From positions 337,501 to 401,500 of the forward strand of contig NZ_CP084758.1 in NCBI RefSeq assembly GCF_020535565.1: 64,000 nucleotides of DNA, given 5' to 3'. Origin of the DNA: Shinella sp. XGS7. Lineage in GTDB: Bacteria > Pseudomonadota > Gammaproteobacteria > Burkholderiales > Burkholderiaceae_C. Positions 62,851 to 64,000 of the stretch are shown in pieces. The notes beneath the pieces were generated by a model. The model made no database searches. It worked only from the letters and a program-made list of their open reading frames with translations, and had not been told where the DNA came from. The translations under genes were made by a program, and so were the position numbers. Within the stretch, counting starts at the first letter, position 1. Each line of letters begins with the position of its first letter.

Positions 62851-63378
62851 TCAGGGCGATGCGTCCGGCTCGGCCGGCCGCACGCTAAGCGCCTGGCCCG
62901 GGCGCAGCCAGCCGCCGCGCAGCACCCGCGCCGTCACGCCGCCGTGGCCGCGCAGCACGTTGTAGGCGCCAGGCCCCAGCACCGCCTCCATGTGCGAGCA
63001 GGGCTCGCAGGGGCCGCTGATCTCCAGTTCCACCGTCTCCCCCACGCACAGGCGCAGCGGACGGTCGCGGAACAGGCTGCGCGCGGCCAGCAGGTTCAGA
63101 CCTGACACCAGCAGATTGCGCCGCAGCAGGGCCGCATCCAGGGTCTCCCGGCCCAGCAGGGCCGCCATCACCGGCAGGTGCTCGGCCTGGATCAGGGTGA
63201 TCTGGCGCTTGCCACCCTGGCTGCGGTAGTGGTCACCTTCCAAGCCCCGCCCGCTCAGGGCCTGAGCCTGCTCAACGCGCTGCACCGGCGCGCCGCGCCG
63301 CGGACGCAGATAAACGGCTTCGAGCCGCCCCGGTCGGGGGAATTGCAGGCTGAGTTCACGCAGGTCAGTCACGCTCAT
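62851..63378 (-). CDS. MOSC-domain protein
   Basis: Protein of 175 residues of the MOSC (MoCo sulfurase C-terminal) family, which carries sulfur or molybdenum cofactor in oxidoreductase or detoxification reactions. [20 protein letters not shown] and [20 protein letters not shown] form the conserved first half. [20 protein letters not shown] carries the conserved Cys, and [20 protein letters not shown] closes the domain. ATG 63378 is used. The YiiM-type reductase partner is not present. Confidence 0.9.
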   Translation of the reverse strand: MSVTDLRELSLQFPRPGRLEAVYLRPRRGAPVQRVEQAQALSGRGLEGDHYRSQGGKRQITLIQAEHLPVMAALLGRETLDAALLRRNLLVSGLNLLAARSLFRDRPLRLCVGETVELEISGPCEPCSHMEAVLGPGAYNVLRGHGGVTARVLRGGWLRPGQALSVRPAEPDASP

Positions 63379-63472
63379 GCACGCATGATGCCGCGCGCTG
63401 GCCGACCGGCGCTGTGCCAGGGGCATGAGGGACACATCATCAGCACCCGCGAAATGTGCGACGCAGAAAACG

Positions 63473-63500
63473 AAAAGGCCAGCACTTGCGTGCTGGCCTT
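63473..63500 (-). terminator. Terminator of tRNA-Leu
   Basis: AAGGCCAGCAC and GTGCTGGCCTT arms (11 bp) enclose GCAA and are followed on the minus strand by TTCGTTTTC. Confidence 0.88.
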
Positions 63501-63506
63501 CGTATT

Positions 63507-63591
<85 letters not shown>

Positions 63592-63677
63592 TTTCAGGAT
63601 TTGTCTTCGCTTCCGTCTTGCGTCATCAGCGAAGAGGCCGAACTATAGCACGCATTTTTTTGGCTGCGCAAGCTTTT

Positions 63678-64000
63678 TCATTCGGCGGGTCCAAATCGCG
63701 TCAGGCCCAGGGTCTGCCTGGGGTTGAGCAAGACCTGGATCTGGCCCGCCAGACGCAGGCTCACCGGATCGCTCAGCTGCCAGTAGGCCTGCTGGATCTG
63801 CGGGCCCACGCCATGCTCGGCGCTGAAGCTGCCGCCCAGGCGCAGCACGATGTCGTTGATGCCGGCGCGCAGGCGCGCCATGGCCTCGGCGTCCAGCGGC
63901 GGCGCCTCATGCGGCCAGGCCAGGTTGAAGTGCAGGCCGCCATCGCCCAGATGGCCGAAGTCCGCCAGGCGTGCCGGCGGGAAATGCTGGGCCAGCCAGG
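63678..64000 (-). CDS. FAD-linked oxidase, C-terminal fragment (GlcD/D-lactate dehydrogenase type)
   Basis: The right window edge cuts this gene; the visible 106 codons are the C-terminal end. FGHLGDGGLHFNLAWPHE and GGSFSAEHGVGPQI are the hallmark FAD-oxidase C motifs of D-lactate/glycolate/2-hydroxyglutarate dehydrogenases. The final segment LRLAGQIQVLLNPRQTLGL, usually KxxxDPxxxxNPGK, reads LNPRQ. The protein is presumably about 460-480 residues in full. The substrate cannot be decided from this end. Confidence 0.92.
   Translation of the reverse strand, partial: WLAQHFPPARLADFGHLGDGGLHFNLAWPHEAPPLDAEAMARLRAGINDIVLRLGGSFSAEHGVGPQIQQAYWQLSDPVSLRLAGQIQVLLNPRQTLGLTRFGPAE

Noticed and set aside
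62677-63105. Plus-strand frame of 142 codons between the HU and MOSC genes
   Set aside because: Mostly antisense to the MOSC gene, with no conserved motif and no ribosome site.

Overview
The window is chromosomal DNA of a high-GC, Gram-negative betaproteobacterium, most likely a Burkholderiales of the Roseateles/Pelomonas/Rubrivivax type. The evidence is a beta-type general porin, the GlrK-QseG-GlrR cassette, opgGH, metXW, a PTS without sugar permeases, a pobA/pca aromatic pathway, and strong CTG, GCC and GTG codon preference. Nearly every base is housekeeping or metabolic. I found no prophage, IS element, CRISPR array or origin.

Layout. 1-2543: regulatory PTS (ptsI, cut by the left edge; ptsH; EIIA-Man) with an OlsB-like acyltransferase inserted in opposite orientation. 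2575-7111: a lipoprotein, a CaiB-type CoA transferase overlapping an alpha/beta hydrolase, a degenerate sensor-like protein, and a TlpA thioredoxin. 7135-14322: glrK-qseG-glrR followed by the osmoregulated periplasmic glucan genes opgGH. 14417-21525: lipA, lipB, ybeD, dat and dac, all on the minus strand, but split between lipB and ybeD by a Sel1 protein, a membrane protein and a leucine-rich-repeat kinase. 21585-28151: hydrolase, a 2Fe-2S ferredoxin in one uninterrupted frame with VanZ, hemJ, hemB, CorA, ybeY and phoH. 28211-31949: a NarL-type two-component pair, then ruvAB. 32049-37632: porin, a frameshifted phosphatase, DUF1840, and a c-di-GMP pair (frameshifted GGDEF-EAL plus HD-GYP). 37846-43018: pcaIJF, an IclR regulator and pobA, which take 4-hydroxybenzoate into the beta-ketoadipate pathway. 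43067-64000: peptidases, lipases, ppk2, metXW with a structured leader, sppA, fatty-acid oxidation genes, TerC, HU, MOSC, tRNA-Leu(CAG), and an FAD-linked oxidase cut by the right edge.

The most unusual result is a set of internal patches in ruvB, phoH, pcaF and probably pcaJ. There the codon use switches abruptly to CTC/GTC/GCG/GAA, and in ruvB and phoH the protein switches to the alphaproteobacterial (rhizobial) version, while both gene ends stay betaproteobacterial. This is either real mosaic recombination or, more likely, consensus contamination of an assembly. Two C-homopolymer frameshifts also point to limited consensus quality.

Other signals worth following are a candidate small RNA next to hemB with a CCTCCC loop and strong terminator, a recurrent -10-like hexamer placed 6-8 nt before ATG codons (which would give leaderless mRNAs), a palindromic operator over the pcaIJF start, and a metX leader with a terminator-like hairpin. 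Function calls rest on motifs and remembered family sequences. No database search was run.
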